Assembly (NCBI RefSeq): GCF_900231165.1
Contig: NZ_LT960614.1
Location: 3,845,501-3,909,500, forward strand
Reading direction: 5' to 3'
Length of the DNA: 64,000 nucleotides
Source: Hartmannibacter diazotrophicus
GTDB lineage: Bacteria; Pseudomonadota; Alphaproteobacteria; Rhizobiales; Pleomorphomonadaceae
Part shown: in pieces, positions 54,767 through 62,787 of the stretch
Layout of the letters: each line of letters starts with the position of its first letter
How positions within the stretch are numbered: position 1 is the stretch's first letter
Made by a program: the position numbers and the translations under genes
Notes under the pieces: model-generated
What the model was told of the DNA's origin: nothing
Seen by the model: only the letters and a program-made list of their open reading frames with translations
Database searches by the model: none

Positions 54767-55726
54767 TCAGCCCCTGACGAGGGCCGGAAGCCGGCGGGCG
54801 AGCGCCAGCGGCAGCGATCCGCTGGCCGCAACGACGCCGCAGCCGACGATGAGCGAGCCGAGAATGACCGGAACGGTGAAATGCTCGCCGAGAAGCACGG
54901 TTGCCGCGACGAGGACGCAGACCGGCGTCATCGCGGTGAGCGCCGAGGCCTTGGCCGGGCCGAGCCGCGTGGAGGCAAAGCTGAAGGCGACGATGGAAAA
55001 GACGCCGGCAACGCAGCCCTGGATGATGACCTGCCCGGCAAGCACGCCGACCGAACTCGTCTCGGCGGCATGGAGGAGCGATCCGGCGCCCCAGGGCAGG
55101 ACGGCGATGAAGGACCAGACCGCGATGAGCGCCGTCGCCTCGATGGCGCCGAGCCCGCTCTTGCGGAAGGAAACGGAATAGACGCCCCAGGCGAGCGCGC
55201 CGGCAAGGAAGAACGCATAGCCCTGCCAGGCGGCGGGATTGCGCATCAGGCCGCCGGCGACGATGACGGCGATGCCGGCGAGAATGACGAGAAGGCCGGA
55301 GACCTGAAGGCGGCCGAGCCGCTGGCCGAGGAAGGCGGCGGCAAGCGCCCCGGTGACGACCGGCATCAGGCCGGTGACGATGGGCGCGGATTCGGCGGCG
55401 GGCGCAAGCGCCAGACCGGCGGAGACGAAGGCGACGAAAGGCGCACCGGCAAAGAGCAGGCCGAAGAGCGAGCGATGATCGAGGCCGCGTGGGATAAGGC
55501 CAATGCGCAGCCACACCGGCGCGAGCAGGACGGCGGCAACGCCGAAGCGGATGACGGCAAGCCCGGCCGGGTCGATCTGCAGGGCGCCGGAGGCCATGGC
55601 ATAGCGCGTGCCGATAACCCAGGTGGTCCAGCCGACGACCGTCAGCAGCGCGGCAATGAGACCGGCTGAAGGGTGAGCCAGGAAGGAAGACCGGAGTTGG
55701 CGCGGGGCAAGATCGACGAACGACAT
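54767..55726 (-). CDS. EamA-domain DMT-family transporter, third copy
   Basis: A 319-residue ten-helix exporter with two EamA repeats (LLTVVGWTTWVIGTRYAMA; LAGALAWGVYSVSFRKSG). It is divergent from an Lrp/AsnC regulator across a 145-bp gap. That arrangement is typical of amino-acid exporters controlled by their substrate; this is an inference. Confidence 0.87.
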   Translation of the reverse strand: MSFVDLAPRQLRSSFLAHPSAGLIAALLTVVGWTTWVIGTRYAMASGALQIDPAGLAVIRFGVAAVLLAPVWLRIGLIPRGLDHRSLFGLLFAGAPFVAFVSAGLALAPAAESAPIVTGLMPVVTGALAAAFLGQRLGRLQVSGLLVILAGIAVIVAGGLMRNPAAWQGYAFFLAGALAWGVYSVSFRKSGLGAIEATALIAVWSFIAVLPWGAGSLLHAAETSSVGVLAGQVIIQGCVAGVFSIVAFSFASTRLGPAKASALTAMTPVCVLVAATVLLGEHFTVPVILGSLIVGCGVVAASGSLPLALARRLPALVRG

Positions 55727-55871
55727 GGCGGCCCTCCACTGGGGTTATCGGACAGGATTGCTTACCTGTTGACGATAGCCTTGACGGGAGGGGCATGTCC
55801 TTGCGTATTATGCCTCAAACATCTCGATTATTGGCAGACTATGCCAATTCAACGCTGGAATTTTAATATCC

Positions 55872-56339
55872 ATGCCCCAAGATCGCATCGACGGCACCGA
55901 CCGCAAGATTTTGCAGCATTTGCAGGAAGACGGCCGACTGACCAATGTGGAGCTTGCCGAGCGGATCAATCTGTCCCCCTCGCCCTGCCTGAGACGGGTG
56001 AAGAAGCTGGAGACGGAGGGTGTGATCCGGGGTTACCGGGCCGTCGTCGACCGCAAGCAGGCGGGGCTCGGCCTGACGGTCTTCGTCAGTCTCAGCGCCA
56101 CGCACCAGAACCGCGAGGAGATGCTGTCCGTCTCCGCCGCGCTGGCCGCGATGCCGGAAGTCGTCGCCTGTCACATGGTGTCGGGCGAATCCGACTTCCT
56201 GCTCGAGGTGGTCGTCCCGGATCTGGAAAGCTACGAGCACTGGATGACCGAGCGGCTGATCTCCCTCGACATGGTGGAGAACATCCGCTCCAACTTCGCC
56301 ATCCGCACGGTGAAGGACCAGGGACCGCTGCCGGTGTGA
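55872..56339 (+). CDS. Lrp/AsnC-family transcriptional regulator
   Basis: A 155-residue feast/famine regulator. A winged helix-turn-helix (IDGTDRKILQHLQEDGRLTN, VELAERINLSPSPCLRRVKK) is followed by an RAM ligand-binding domain with GLTVFVSLSATHQNREEML and the VVACHMVSGESDFLLEVVV strand. It probably controls the divergent DMT exporter in response to an amino acid. A family B repeat follows. Confidence 0.92.
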   Translation: MPQDRIDGTDRKILQHLQEDGRLTNVELAERINLSPSPCLRRVKKLETEGVIRGYRAVVDRKQAGLGLTVFVSLSATHQNREEMLSVSAALAAMPEVVACHMVSGESDFLLEVVVPDLESYEHWMTERLISLDMVENIRSNFAIRTVKDQGPLPV

Positions 56340-56385
56340 GCAACGCCGGAAGCGCCGCGCCGGCACCTGTCGCTCTTTCGGCACG

Positions 56386-56513
56386 ATGTCATTCCCGGCC
56401 GGGAGCCAGAGGACCGAGGGGAAGGCAATCCGGAAGGATGCCCCGCACTCATCGACCGGTTTCTGGATCCCCTTCCCTCGCCATCGCGTCGCTCGGCTCG
56501 CCGGGGATGACAT
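56386..56513. repeat. Dispersed imperfect palindromic repeat, copy 2 (family B)
   Basis: GATGTCATTCCCGGCCGGGA on the left and CTCGCCGGGGATGACATC on the right, with inner blocks GAGGGGAAGG and CCCCTTCCCTC. This is the reverse orientation of the copy at 11697-11825, sharing end and core blocks. It lies between the Lrp gene and the convergent GST gene. Confidence 0.75.
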
Positions 56514-56552
56514 CGGCGAGGAATAACTTGGCGATCCAGACAGAGTCGAGCG

Positions 56553-57155
56553 TCAGCCGCCCGCCGCCTCGATCGCCCGTGCCCTCTGCCAGGCGGGGCG
56601 CGCCTCGCAGCGCGCGATATAGGCGTCGAAGGAGGGACGCGAGGGCACCATCTTGAAGGCCTTCACGGCAAAGTGGAGCCCGGAGCCGACGACGATGTCG
56701 GCGGCGGAAAAGCGCTCGCCAAGGATCCAGTCGCCCTTTTGCAATTCGCCGTCGAGCACGTCGCAGACACGCTCGGCGCTGCCCCACCCGGCCGACACCG
56801 TCGGCATGTCGAACTTGGCGTAAAGCTGGGTGATTGCCGCCTCAATGCCGGCCGCCCCGAAGACGACATATTGCAGGTAGCGCCCGCGCAACGGGTCGCC
56901 GAGCGCGGGGGCAAGTCCCGCTCCGGCGGCGATGTCCGCGACATAGAGGCAGATCGCTGCGACTTCCGCCACCTGCGCCTCGCCATCGACAAGCGCCGGC
57001 ACCTTCATCATCGGGTTGATCGCCCGAAAGGCGTCCGTCGACTGATCGCCCTTGCGGATGTCGATGAGCTCTCGCTCGTAGGGAAGGCCCGCCTCCTCCA
57101 TCAGCCAGAGCGCGGTTGCGGATCGGCTTTGCGGACACCAGTAGAGTTTCATCAT
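56553..57155 (-). CDS. Glutathione S-transferase family protein
   Basis: A 200-residue protein. The thioredoxin-fold N-terminal domain (MMKLYWCPQSRSATALWLME) has a CPQS segment at the active site. NPMMKVPALVDGEAQVAEVAAICLY carries the cis-Pro and glutathione-binding residues. A helical C-terminal domain follows with GDWILGERFSAADIVVGSGL. GGGAGGAAC lies before the ATG. The substrate is unknown; detoxification is only the family expectation. Confidence 0.9.
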   Translation of the reverse strand: MMKLYWCPQSRSATALWLMEEAGLPYERELIDIRKGDQSTDAFRAINPMMKVPALVDGEAQVAEVAAICLYVADIAAGAGLAPALGDPLRGRYLQYVVFGAAGIEAAITQLYAKFDMPTVSAGWGSAERVCDVLDGELQKGDWILGERFSAADIVVGSGLHFAVKAFKMVPSRPSFDAYIARCEARPAWQRARAIEAAGG

Positions 57156-57264
57156 GTTCCTCCCGTGATTGAGACTGGAACATAAAGGGAACACACGATA
57201 GAGTCGAGGGATGATTGTTGCCCCTTTGCGAGCGCTGCAGAACAAACCTCATGCGCTAAACAGG

Positions 57265-57292
57265 GTCATGGTCCGCCTTCGCGGACCATGAC
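57265..57292 (-). terminator. Hairpin downstream of the pspA-yiaA operon
   Basis: Perfect 12-bp stem GTCATGGTCCGC/GCGGACCATGAC with a 4-nt loop, about 85 bp after the yiaA-like stop. The minus-strand T-content after it is weak (CCTGTTTAG). Confidence 0.65.
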
Positions 57293-57378
57293 AGCGGTCG
57301 AAAGGTCGGAAACCCCTGGCAAAGGCAGGCGGAACGGCCGTCGGTCGCTCCGCCTCGTCCATGTCAGCCAGACGATCC

Positions 57379-57666
57379 TCAAAGATCGTCGCTGCGATGC
57401 ATGGTCATCAGCAGCTTCTCGGTCTTGGCGTCCTCCACCCGGTTGATCAGGCGGTCGGCCTCCTCCGAGTCACGCATCGTCTTCGTCAGCGTGATGGCCG
57501 TGTGGACCAGCATGATCGCGGCCATCGCATAAAAGCCCTTGGCCGAGAAACTGGCCTCGAGGAAGTAGATGCCGCCGGCCATCATCGCGGCGGCGACGGC
57601 AAAGCTCGCCATGGTGAAAAGCTTCCAGGCGCCGGTGTGGTGCGGGGTGACGCTGTTGGTGGACAT
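57379..57666 (-). CDS. YiaAB two-helix inner-membrane protein
   Basis: A 95-residue protein with two hydrophobic helices (LFTMASFAVAAAMMAGGIYF; FYAMAAIMLVHTAITLTKTM) separated by a short acidic loop, matching the yiaA/B two-helix domain. AAAGGAG lies upstream of the ATG at 57666. It is 46 bp downstream of a PspA gene and likely co-transcribed, placing it in the envelope-stress unit. Confidence 0.82.
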   Translation of the reverse strand: MSTNSVTPHHTGAWKLFTMASFAVAAAMMAGGIYFLEASFSAKGFYAMAAIMLVHTAITLTKTMRDSEEADRLINRVEDAKTEKLLMTMHRSDDL

Positions 57667-57712
57667 GACGAAATCTCCTTTTGACTTGTGGGTCTGATGG
57701 TTGGGTCGTGGA

Positions 57713-58414
57713 TCAGCCGGCCGGCGCGTCGGCCCGCGCCATGCGGGCTTTCAGGCGCGAGAGCACATCGTCGGCGGAGGCTTTGAGCGGCGCGCCGCAG
57801 CCGGCCTTTGCCAGCTTTTCCGACATCGCGGCCGGGTCGCCGCAGGCCTCCATCTCGGCCATCGCCTCGGCAGCAACGTCGATCTGACGCTGGCGCAGCC
57901 GCAACCGGCCGAGCGTCTCCTCCGCATCCTTGAGCGTGGAAAGGCTGTGGCCGTGGCCGGTCTCGCGCAGGCGCTGGGTGCGGTCCGTCGCGGCGGCGAT
58001 CCGCTGGCCGCGCTCCAGATCGGCAAGGCGGGCCCGCGACAGGCGCACGATCCGCTTCAGCCGATCGATCTCGCCGGCAAACTGCGCCTGCGCCTCGGCG
58101 CTGGCATCGCGCTCCGCTTCGAGGCAGGCGATCGTCTCCGCCGCCTCGCGGGCAAGATCGTCGCGCCCCTGTTCCAGCGCCGCAAGCGTGCGCTGTTCGA
58201 GATCGGCGATGCGCTCCACGATGCGATTGTGCTGGCGGATTTCCTGGTCATTCTGCGCGATGGCGACCGCCACCGCCTTGCGCGCCGCCTCGATGGCCGC
58301 GGCGCAATCGCGGATCTGCTGGCGCAGGATCGGCAGCGCATGCCGGTCCACCGTCCGCTCCGCCGCCTCGAAGGCTTCTCCCCTGACGAGAGCAAAAAGC
58401 TGCTTGAACATCAT
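57713..58414 (-). CDS. pspA: Phage-shock protein A (PspA/IM30) family protein
   Basis: A 233-residue coiled-coil protein that binds and protects the inner membrane. It opens MMFKQLFALVRGEAFEAAER, and the heptads are visible through EQRTLAALEQGRDDLAREAA and AQAQFAGEIDRLKRIVRLSR. A C-terminal segment ends before ADAPAG. No pspF or sigma-54 site was found; instead three palindromic operators lie just upstream (58438-58508). It heads an operon with a YiaAB protein. Confidence 0.88.
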   Translation of the reverse strand: MMFKQLFALVRGEAFEAAERTVDRHALPILRQQIRDCAAAIEAARKAVAVAIAQNDQEIRQHNRIVERIADLEQRTLAALEQGRDDLAREAAETIACLEAERDASAEAQAQFAGEIDRLKRIVRLSRARLADLERGQRIAAATDRTQRLRETGHGHSLSTLKDAEETLGRLRLRQRQIDVAAEAMAEMEACGDPAAMSEKLAKAGCGAPLKASADDVLSRLKARMARADAPAG

Positions 58415-58437
58415 TTCGTCTCCTGCTCGTCCGTATA

Positions 58438-58508
58438 TGAACGTTGTTCACAAGACGGACGATAACAGGAAATGAACGTCGTTCAAGTGAAAATTTGAAC
58501 GACGTTCA
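58438..58508 (-). promoter_or_regulatory. Triple palindromic operator and promoter of pspA
   Basis: Three 13-bp palindromes of the form TGAACGNNGTTCA: TGAACGTTGTTCA (58438-58450), TGAACGTCGTTCA (58473-58485) and TGAACGACGTTCA (58496-58508). On the minus strand TTGAAC (complement of 58481-58486) and TATCGT (complement of 58459-58464), 16 bp apart, could be the -35 and -10 boxes. The middle site overlaps the -35, and the first site lies after the start, a repressor layout. Confidence 0.75.
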
Positions 58509-58616
58509 TAAAGCCGAGCGGGATGGTTAAGACGGAGGATCGCGGCGCGGCCGAATTCGGTGGCTGTCGGGCGATCGCCCCGAACGACAAACGGGCTGGC
58601 AAAGGCAGGCGGCCGC

Positions 58617-58735
58617 AAATTCCTTCTCCCCAGCGGGGAGAAGGTGATCGCGCAGCGATCGGATGAGGGGGCACCCCCCCAAAGCCCCCTCATCCGGCCT
58701 TCGGCCACCCTCTCCCCGCTGGGGAGAGGGGGCGT
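58617..58735. repeat. Dispersed palindromic repeat, family C, copy 2
   Basis: Block order: CCTTCTCCCCAGCGGGGAGAAGG, then GATCG...GGATGAGGGG, then CCCCTCATCCGG, then CCCTCTCCCCGCTGGGGAGAGGG. Two outer hairpins and one inner pair. Same family as 36307-36422. It occupies the gap between pspA and the TauE gene. Confidence 0.75.
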
Positions 58736-58797
58736 CCCAGCTCCGGAGCAAACTCAAAGGCCCGCCCAAGCCCCCTGCCGCTATGACCGGAGCATCA

Positions 58798-59553
58798 TCA
58801 CTCCTGAAAAATCGGCATGCCGGCGATGCCGGCGGCGATGATGAGGACGAAGGCGAGCCGGCGGTAAAACCGCTCCGGCGCCTTGCCGAAGAGGAAGGCC
58901 CCGGTCCAGACGCCGGCGATATAGAACGGCCCGACCATGATCGCGGTGAGAACGACGGTGGAGGTCAGGATGCCCGTCACCAGATAGGTGATGAAGGTCG
59001 CGACCGAACTGACCGCGAACAGCACGAAGAGGTTGGCGCGGGTGTCGGCGGCGGCCATCGAGCGGCCGAGCATGTAGATGACGACCGGCGGGCCGGAAAT
59101 CTGCGCAAGACCGCCGAGGAAGCCGGCAACGAGGCCGACGCCGAACGAGACCGGCGTCTTCGGCGGCCCCGGCCATTTCAGCCCCGAGGCGAGCGCGGCG
59201 ACGACCACGAAGATGACGGCGCAGATGAACCAGCGCACCGCCGTCGGGTCGACATGCTTCAGCACGGTGGCCCCGACGGGCACCATGGTCACGGCGCCGA
59301 CGATCAGCGGCAGCACGAGGCGCCAGTTGGCCGACCGCCAGGCGCGAAAGACGTTGGGCAGCGTGCCGAAGCCGTCGAAGAGCAGGAGGCTCGGCCCCGC
59401 CACCGCCGGACCGAGGGCGGCGGCCGCGACCGGCACGTAGATGAGCGCGCCGCCGAAGCCGGCAAAGCCGCGCACGAGCCCCGCGATCAGCGCCACCGCC
59501 ATCGTCAGATGCATGCCGGGCGCAAGGATCAGTCCGACGACTTCCCGGATCAC
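58798..59553 (-). CDS. TauE/SafE-family membrane permease
   Basis: A 251-residue protein with eight hydrophobic helices. The TauE/SafE signature appears in both halves: ALIAGLVRGFAGFGGALIYV and GLVAGFLGGLAQISGPPVVI. Members export sulfoacetate, sulfite or other anions. The GTG at 59553 (AAGGGA upstream) is used; the frame to 59613 lacks support. The substrate is not known. Confidence 0.85.
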   Translation of the reverse strand: MIREVVGLILAPGMHLTMAVALIAGLVRGFAGFGGALIYVPVAAAALGPAVAGPSLLLFDGFGTLPNVFRAWRSANWRLVLPLIVGAVTMVPVGATVLKHVDPTAVRWFICAVIFVVVAALASGLKWPGPPKTPVSFGVGLVAGFLGGLAQISGPPVVIYMLGRSMAAADTRANLFVLFAVSSVATFITYLVTGILTSTVVLTAIMVGPFYIAGVWTGAFLFGKAPERFYRRLAFVLIIAAGIAGMPIFQE

Positions 59554-59612
59554 CTGGAGATCCCTTTCAAGGTGGATGAGGCCCGCGCGGCGGCACGCCG
59601 CTTCAAAAGACA

Positions 59613-59657
59613 AAGGCCGGGCGGCGATCCCGTCGCGGAGCCGCCCTGCCCGGCCTT
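59613..59657 (-). terminator. Hairpin terminator of the yebC gene
   Basis: AAGGCCGGGCGG and CCGCCCTGCCCGGCCTT form an 11-12-bp stem with one bulge and an inner loop; the minus strand continues with TTTGTCTTTTG. It lies 27 bp after the stop of the yebC-type gene. Confidence 0.8.
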
Positions 59658-59683
59658 CGGAAATGGTGGCGCCAGGGCGCCCG

Positions 59684-60433
59684 TCAGGCCGCCGTCAGCT
59701 TGGCCAGAATCTCCTCGGAAACCTCGAAGTTCGAATAGACGTTCTGCACGTCGTCGTCGTCTTCCAGGGTGTCGAGCAGCTTCATCATCGTCTGCGCCTT
59801 GTCCTCGTCGAGCTCGGTCATCGTCTGGGGCCGCCAGACGGCCTTGACCGAGTCCGCCTCGCCGAGCGTCTCCTCGAGCGCCTTCGGCACCTCGCCGAGA
59901 TCCTCGAAGGCGCAGGTGATGACGTGGCTTTCCTCGGTCGACTGCACGTCTTCCGCGCCGGCCTCGATGGCCGCTTCCAGCACCGCGTCGGCCGAGCCGA
60001 CCGCGGCCTTGTAGACGATCTCGCCGACCCGGTCGAACATGAAGGCGACCGAGCCGGTTTCACCCAGCGACCCGCCGCATTTGGTGAAATAGGAGCGCAC
60101 GGCCGAGGCGGTGCGGTTGCGGTTGTCGGTCAGCGCCTCGACGATGACGGAAACGCCGCCCGGCCCGCGGCCCTCGTAGCGGATCTCGTCGTAATTGTCG
60201 CCCTCGGCGCCGGCCGACTTCTTGATCGCGCGCTCAATATTGTCCTTGGGCAGGTTTTCGGCGCGGGCATTCTGGATGGCGAGGCGCAGGCGGGCGTTCA
60301 TGGACGGATCCTGGCCGCCGACCTTGGCCGCCACGGTGATCTCGCGGGCGAGCTTGGAGAAGACCTTGGCGCGCTTGGCGTCCTGCGCACCCTTGCGGTG
60401 CATGATGTTCTTGAACTGACTGTGACCTGCCAT
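59684..60433 (-). CDS. YebC/PmpR-family regulator
   Basis: A 249-residue protein, complete from [20 protein letters not shown], the diagnostic start. It includes [20 protein letters not shown], the [20 protein letters not shown] segment and a C-terminal [20 protein letters not shown]. YebC proteins bind DNA, and more recent work links them to ribosome stalling at proline runs. It is often in the ruv neighbourhood; here it is 5 kb away. The start at 60433 agrees with the family. Confidence 0.93.
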   Translation of the reverse strand: MAGHSQFKNIMHRKGAQDAKRAKVFSKLAREITVAAKVGGQDPSMNARLRLAIQNARAENLPKDNIERAIKKSAGAEGDNYDEIRYEGRGPGGVSVIVEALTDNRNRTASAVRSYFTKCGGSLGETGSVAFMFDRVGEIVYKAAVGSADAVLEAAIEAGAEDVQSTEESHVITCAFEDLGEVPKALEETLGEADSVKAVWRPQTMTELDEDKAQTMMKLLDTLEDDDDVQNVYSNFEVSEEILAKLTAA

Positions 60434-60874
60434 TGTCCTGCCTCTTGCGGCCTGCGCGCCGCCAGGAAAGCGGGATCTGGGGTCGCGCGGCCGGTTCTTC
60501 GAAATTTCCGGCCCCTTATAGGCATGAAAGCCGGCAAAATCCAGCAGACGCTCGGCAGTCCGTTTTCCAAGCAGCGACGATATCCAGACATCCTCGTCCA
60601 CTCGAGCCGACGTTCTTCAGAAGCCGCGACGTCGTCAGCCACCGCTGCCAAAATTTCTCGGATCGCACAGCGCATCACATTCATACATTTTTGTGTATAT
60701 CTAGACAAAACATAACTATATGAAAAGAAACATTTAAAGAACACTCATCCCCAAACACGACCGCCCCACTCACAAAAATAGAGTTAAAATTCCAGGACTC
60801 CGCTTGCATGCCCCTTCCGAATCGAGCTAATTGTAGTACCGTCGATTCCATCAGCCACATCATATGGAAGAAAC
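60434..60874. other. Intergenic region with a sharp change to AT-rich sequence
   Basis: The first 170 bp look like the host DNA. From about 60640 the sequence becomes strongly AT-rich (runs such as ATTTTTGTGTATAT and AACATAACTATATG). No convincing gene is seen, and short ORFs on either strand lack recognisable domains. The start of a mobile or horizontally acquired segment is likely. Confidence 0.55.
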
Positions 60875-61198
60875 ATGGTTAACGATCTGCCGATTTCCGA
60901 GCGCGACCTGATACACCCCACCATCACCATCATCGCAGAGTACGGCGATCCAGATGAAGGTTTGTCAATCAGCGAACTCGCCCCTTTCTTGCGAGATATT
61001 TTACGCCCTTCCAGGGATGACTTATCTGCGCTTCGGAATCGCAGCGATGATCGACTCAGCCAAAAGATCAGAAATCTAGTGTCGCATCGAACACTCGAAC
61101 GCCGAGGCTTCGCCATTTACCGGCGCACGCCAGACGCCCCCGATGGGCGCTACATCCTGACGGATCTCGGATGGGACACCGCTCTCTCCAATATATAG
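60875..61198 (+). CDS. Small winged-helix protein, Mrr N-terminal-domain-like
   Basis: A 107-residue protein. It reads like the winged-helix N-terminal domain of Mrr-type restriction proteins: HPTITIIAEYGDPDEGLSIS, ELAPFLRDI, then RLSQKIRNLVSHRTLERRGF and a wing ending GRYILTDLGWD. No nuclease domain is attached. GGAAG lies before the ATG. Codon use and AT content differ from the surrounding genes, as expected of transferred DNA. It probably binds DNA and may regulate or target the nuclease gene at 61485. Confidence 0.65.
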   Translation: MVNDLPISERDLIHPTITIIAEYGDPDEGLSISELAPFLRDILRPSRDDLSALRNRSDDRLSQKIRNLVSHRTLERRGFAIYRRTPDAPDGRYILTDLGWDTALSNI

Positions 61199-61207
61199 GC
61201 AACTCAG

Positions 61208-61402
61208 ATGCGCAATAAGCCACCAGACAAGCCAGATTTCTCTCTGAATATCGAGTCCCTTCCCCAGCATATAGAAGTTAAGCTTCTGTTTGACAGGGGG
61301 ATTCCAGCGGAATTTTTCTCTTATTTTTGGCGACTCCTCGCCAAAAATTGGAGATTTATTGCACTATTAACGATTTTATACCGTTCCGGTGGATTCCATT
61401 AA
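61208..61402 (+). CDS. Possible small protein in the AT-rich island
   Basis: A 64-residue frame begins 10 bp after the winged-helix stop. It has a hydrophilic N-terminus (NKPPDKPDFSLNIESLPQ) and a hydrophobic end (FFSYFWRLLAKNWRFIALLT). It has no recognisable family and only a weak ribosome site (AGG). A perfect 10-bp hairpin (61324-61347) lies within it, so this stretch could instead be an RNA structure. I consider it a weak gene call. Confidence 0.35.
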   Translation: MRNKPPDKPDFSLNIESLPQHIEVKLLFDRGIPAEFFSYFWRLLAKNWRFIALLTILYRSGGFH

Positions 61403-61484
61403 CCATGATTCTCCACCGCACCCAACCCGTCACTCCATCGCAGAGCCTAGCCATACTTCTACTATCTATATAAAAGGAGAGAGA

Positions 61485-62489
61485 GTGCGCAGGCAGGAGC
61501 GGCTTCAGCTAGCCAAGAAACGCCTGACGAATGTGATGGCCAAACACGGCATCGCAACGCGCCGAACACTCGAGCATAAAATCTCGGATGCAGGGCCGTA
61601 CAGACAACGTATTGAACCGCACATCATCACAACCGCAATGACGCATTTGCGAAAAGACGGGCTCGTACGACAATTAGATTGCGCCGGCGCCGATTGGTAT
61701 TACCTGTCCGATACGCCGCCTGAACTCATTCAAGGTCGCCTCCTCGAACAGAGGGAAGCGCACAACTCAATCTGCAATGACAAATTTCTCAAAAGAGTCG
61801 GCCAGTCTCTTGAGATATGCGTGCAGAGGGCGATGCAAAACAACGACAAGTATGACTATATCGGCGGCTTCGTTGACTTGGCGGCGCACGACGATGGTAT
61901 TCTTTACAAAAAAGAAGAGCCGCCTTCTCATTTGTCTGGACGTTTTCTTCAGAACAATAAAAAACTCGATTTCCTGTTAAATATAAGCGGAAGTAATAGA
62001 GACTGGGCTGGTGTAGAAATAAAAAATGTCCGGCCTTGGCTCTACCCGAACCAACCGGAGGTCAAAGACCTCCTATCAAAATGCATCGCCTTAGATGTTG
62101 TCCCCGTCCTTATCGCCCGCCGCACACCTTACATAACGGGTGCATTCCTGCGCCGATGCGGCGGTATCACATGGCAGACTCTCCGCCAACGTTATCCAGC
62201 AGCCGACGAGCAACTAGCCATTGCTGCCAGAGACAAACGCCTCCTCGGCTTCGCGGATATTCGCCTAGGCAACGAACCTGACGCGCCCCTTCTCAATTTC
62301 ATGAGGAAGAATCTTCCAGACGCCATGATAGGCGCTCGAGAAAAATTCGAAAAATTCAAACCTATCCTCGAAATATTCTGCAATGAATCCATTCCATTTG
62401 CAGAGGTAAACCGAATGATGAACGATATTGATAATGGCCCCGCTTCTAATTTCCATAATTCTTGGAATGACGACGATTGGCTCTTATAG
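61485..62489 (+). CDS. Candidate PD-(D/E)XK nuclease with winged-helix N-terminus
   Basis: A 334-residue protein. A winged helix occupies about residues 1-75 (RRTLEHKISDAGPYRQRIEP; TTAMTHLRKDGLVRQLDCAG). The core has a helix glutamate (Glu110 in GQSLEICVQRAM), Asp162 (KKLDFLLNISG) and Glu178-Ile-Lys180 (GVEIKNVRP), fitting the D-Xn-ExK pattern. A following strand (VVPVLIARR) is as in this nuclease fold. The GTG at 61485 is chosen because AAAGGAG lies 5 bases upstream, with TATATAA before it; the frame extends to 61389 without such a site. It is AT-rich relative to its neighbours. Target DNA unknown. Confidence 0.6.
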   Translation: MRRQERLQLAKKRLTNVMAKHGIATRRTLEHKISDAGPYRQRIEPHIITTAMTHLRKDGLVRQLDCAGADWYYLSDTPPELIQGRLLEQREAHNSICNDKFLKRVGQSLEICVQRAMQNNDKYDYIGGFVDLAAHDDGILYKKEEPPSHLSGRFLQNNKKLDFLLNISGSNRDWAGVEIKNVRPWLYPNQPEVKDLLSKCIALDVVPVLIARRTPYITGAFLRRCGGITWQTLRQRYPAADEQLAIAARDKRLLGFADIRLGNEPDAPLLNFMRKNLPDAMIGAREKFEKFKPILEIFCNESIPFAEVNRMMNDIDNGPASNFHNSWNDDDWLL

Positions 62490-62571
62490 GAACCTCGCCT
62501 TCAGCTAGCCAAGCAACCGTTTGCACAGTACGGCTCCGAAATTTCTACGCCTTTCCGAACTTATATGCCCC

Positions 62572-62700
62572 TCAATACTTCCAAAACCCCTGCACCATCT
62601 CCTCTAGATGCCCGCCGAGGCTGAGCCACGCCACTGCCGTCGCAAGGCCTCTCTGGTCGTCGATTTCCACCGCAACGCCGAGATCGCTCCCTGCCCTTGG
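62572..62700 (-). pseudogene. Possible remnant of a protein-coding gene
   Basis: On the minus strand, a frame ending at 62572 gives a well-ordered protein tail (GVAVEIDDQRGLATAVAWLS, LGGHLEEMVQGFWKY). Upstream of it the frame turns into arginine/cysteine-rich, noncoding-looking sequence with no start. This may be the C-terminal end of a gene destroyed at the edge of the AT-rich island. I do not recognise the family. The rest of the 62490-62787 gap holds nothing else that I can support. Confidence 0.35.
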
Positions 62701-62787
62701 CGGGTGAAATACACTGCGAGGGCACGTGAGTGAGAAAGCGGCACAGCAACCCGCCCTGCTCCATCCCCGCCCTGACACCAGCCACCC

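Noticed and set aside
60434-60700. tRNA-type attachment site for the AT-rich island
   Set aside because: No tRNA gene or flanking direct repeat could be seen at either edge.
60681-61116. Minus-strand ORFs at the left edge of the AT-rich island
   Set aside because: No domain, no ribosome site, and they overlap the better-supported winged-helix gene or its promoter.
61389-61484. Extended start for the nuclease candidate at 61389
   Set aside because: The added residues are unconserved-looking and lack a ribosome site, whereas the GTG at 61485 has AAAGGAG at correct spacing.
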